Shown here one piece after another: positions 63,816 to 64,000 of a DNA stretch of 64,000 nucleotides. The stretch lies in NCBI GenBank assembly GCA_009869945.1, contig WIXG01000120.1, forward strand, positions 124,001-188,000. Reading direction: 5' to 3'. Under the pieces are notes generated by a model. The model had not been told where the DNA came from. It searched no databases and worked only from the letters and a program-made list of their open reading frames with translations. The position numbers and the translations under genes are program-made. Within the stretch, counting starts at the first letter, position 1, and each line of letters begins with the position of its first letter. The DNA is from Mesaphorura yosii. Taxonomy: Eukaryota; Arthropoda; Collembola; Poduromorpha; Tullbergiidae.

Positions 63816-64000
63816 ATGAATCAGTCAATAATTACGGAACTCGTGTATTCTCTCCGGCGGCTGGAATTTCCAGCACAAGCCAAGGAATGTCTAACAAAAA
63901 TTGGTAAGCTTTGGCCTTGGCTGAGAACCTCTTGCAATAAAAGCGTTGACGATATTTTAACATTATTCCAGACCAACTGTACTTTTCTGTCCGATCAAGC
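63816..64000 (+). CDS. Unidentified protein, first two exons, cut by window end
   Basis: Exon 1 (63816-63903) encodes MNQSIITELVYSLRRLEFPA and nine more residues, ending in phase 1 before gtaagc. Exon 2 starts at 63972 after attattccag and reads DQLYFSVRSS to the end of the window. The join gives an open frame of 39 codons. I do not recognise the family; the start looks like an alpha-helical N-terminus without signal peptide. The short intron, phase match and shared promoter with Gar1 make it likely to be a real gene. Confidence 0.6.
   Translation, partial: MNQSIITELVYSLRRLEFPAQAKECLTKIGKLWPWLRTSCNKSVDDILTLFQTNCTFLSDQ

Overview
The window is eukaryotic. It carries GT-AG introns, AATAAA-type poly(A) signals and multi-exon genes for animal proteins. 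A Spätzle-type cystine-knot ligand next to a mask/ANKHD1 orthologue points to an arthropod, and the short introns (about 50-100 bases) with a few very long ones would fit an insect, springtail or crustacean. The species cannot be fixed from the sequence alone.

Layout. Bases 1-2799 are upstream flank. Bases 2849-28678 (+) hold a Dok-7-like PH-PTB adaptor whose first coding part lies about 21.5 kb upstream of the rest; that stretch also contains a second, alternative first-exon pair (8864-8917 and 10356-10401) and a fold-back pair of minisatellite arms (about 3655-4165). Bases 29623-32695 (+) encode Eps15, an endocytic scaffold with three EH domains. Converging on it from the minus strand, 33971-47088, is a 25-exon mask/ANKHD1 gene with two ankyrin blocks and one KH domain (2,943 aa in my model). 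A 4.5 kb divergent spacer separates it from Larp7 (51616-53591, +). Larp7 converges with a spätzle-3-like gene (54167 to at least 58904, -), whose 5' end I could not resolve. After about 3 kb without a recognisable gene come an orphan RS-rich reading frame (62091-62405, -), Gar1 (62575-63554, -), and, from a short bidirectional promoter, the first two exons of an unidentified gene that leaves the window (63816-64000, +).

The genes form no single pathway; this is a normal gene-dense animal locus. Larp7 (7SK/U6 RNA) and Gar1 (H/ACA RNP) are both small-RNA chaperones, and Dok-7 and Eps15 both act downstream of receptor tyrosine kinases, but neighbourhood here does not imply co-function. The most informative observations are the duplicated, phase-locked alternative PH-domain exons of Dok-7, the dense set of YDxP/YxN SH2-docking motifs in its tail, the inverted 14-bp minisatellite, the frame-critical splice donor just before the mask KH domain, and the orphan RS frame. 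All exon borders were worked out by hand from splice consensus, frame and family similarity.
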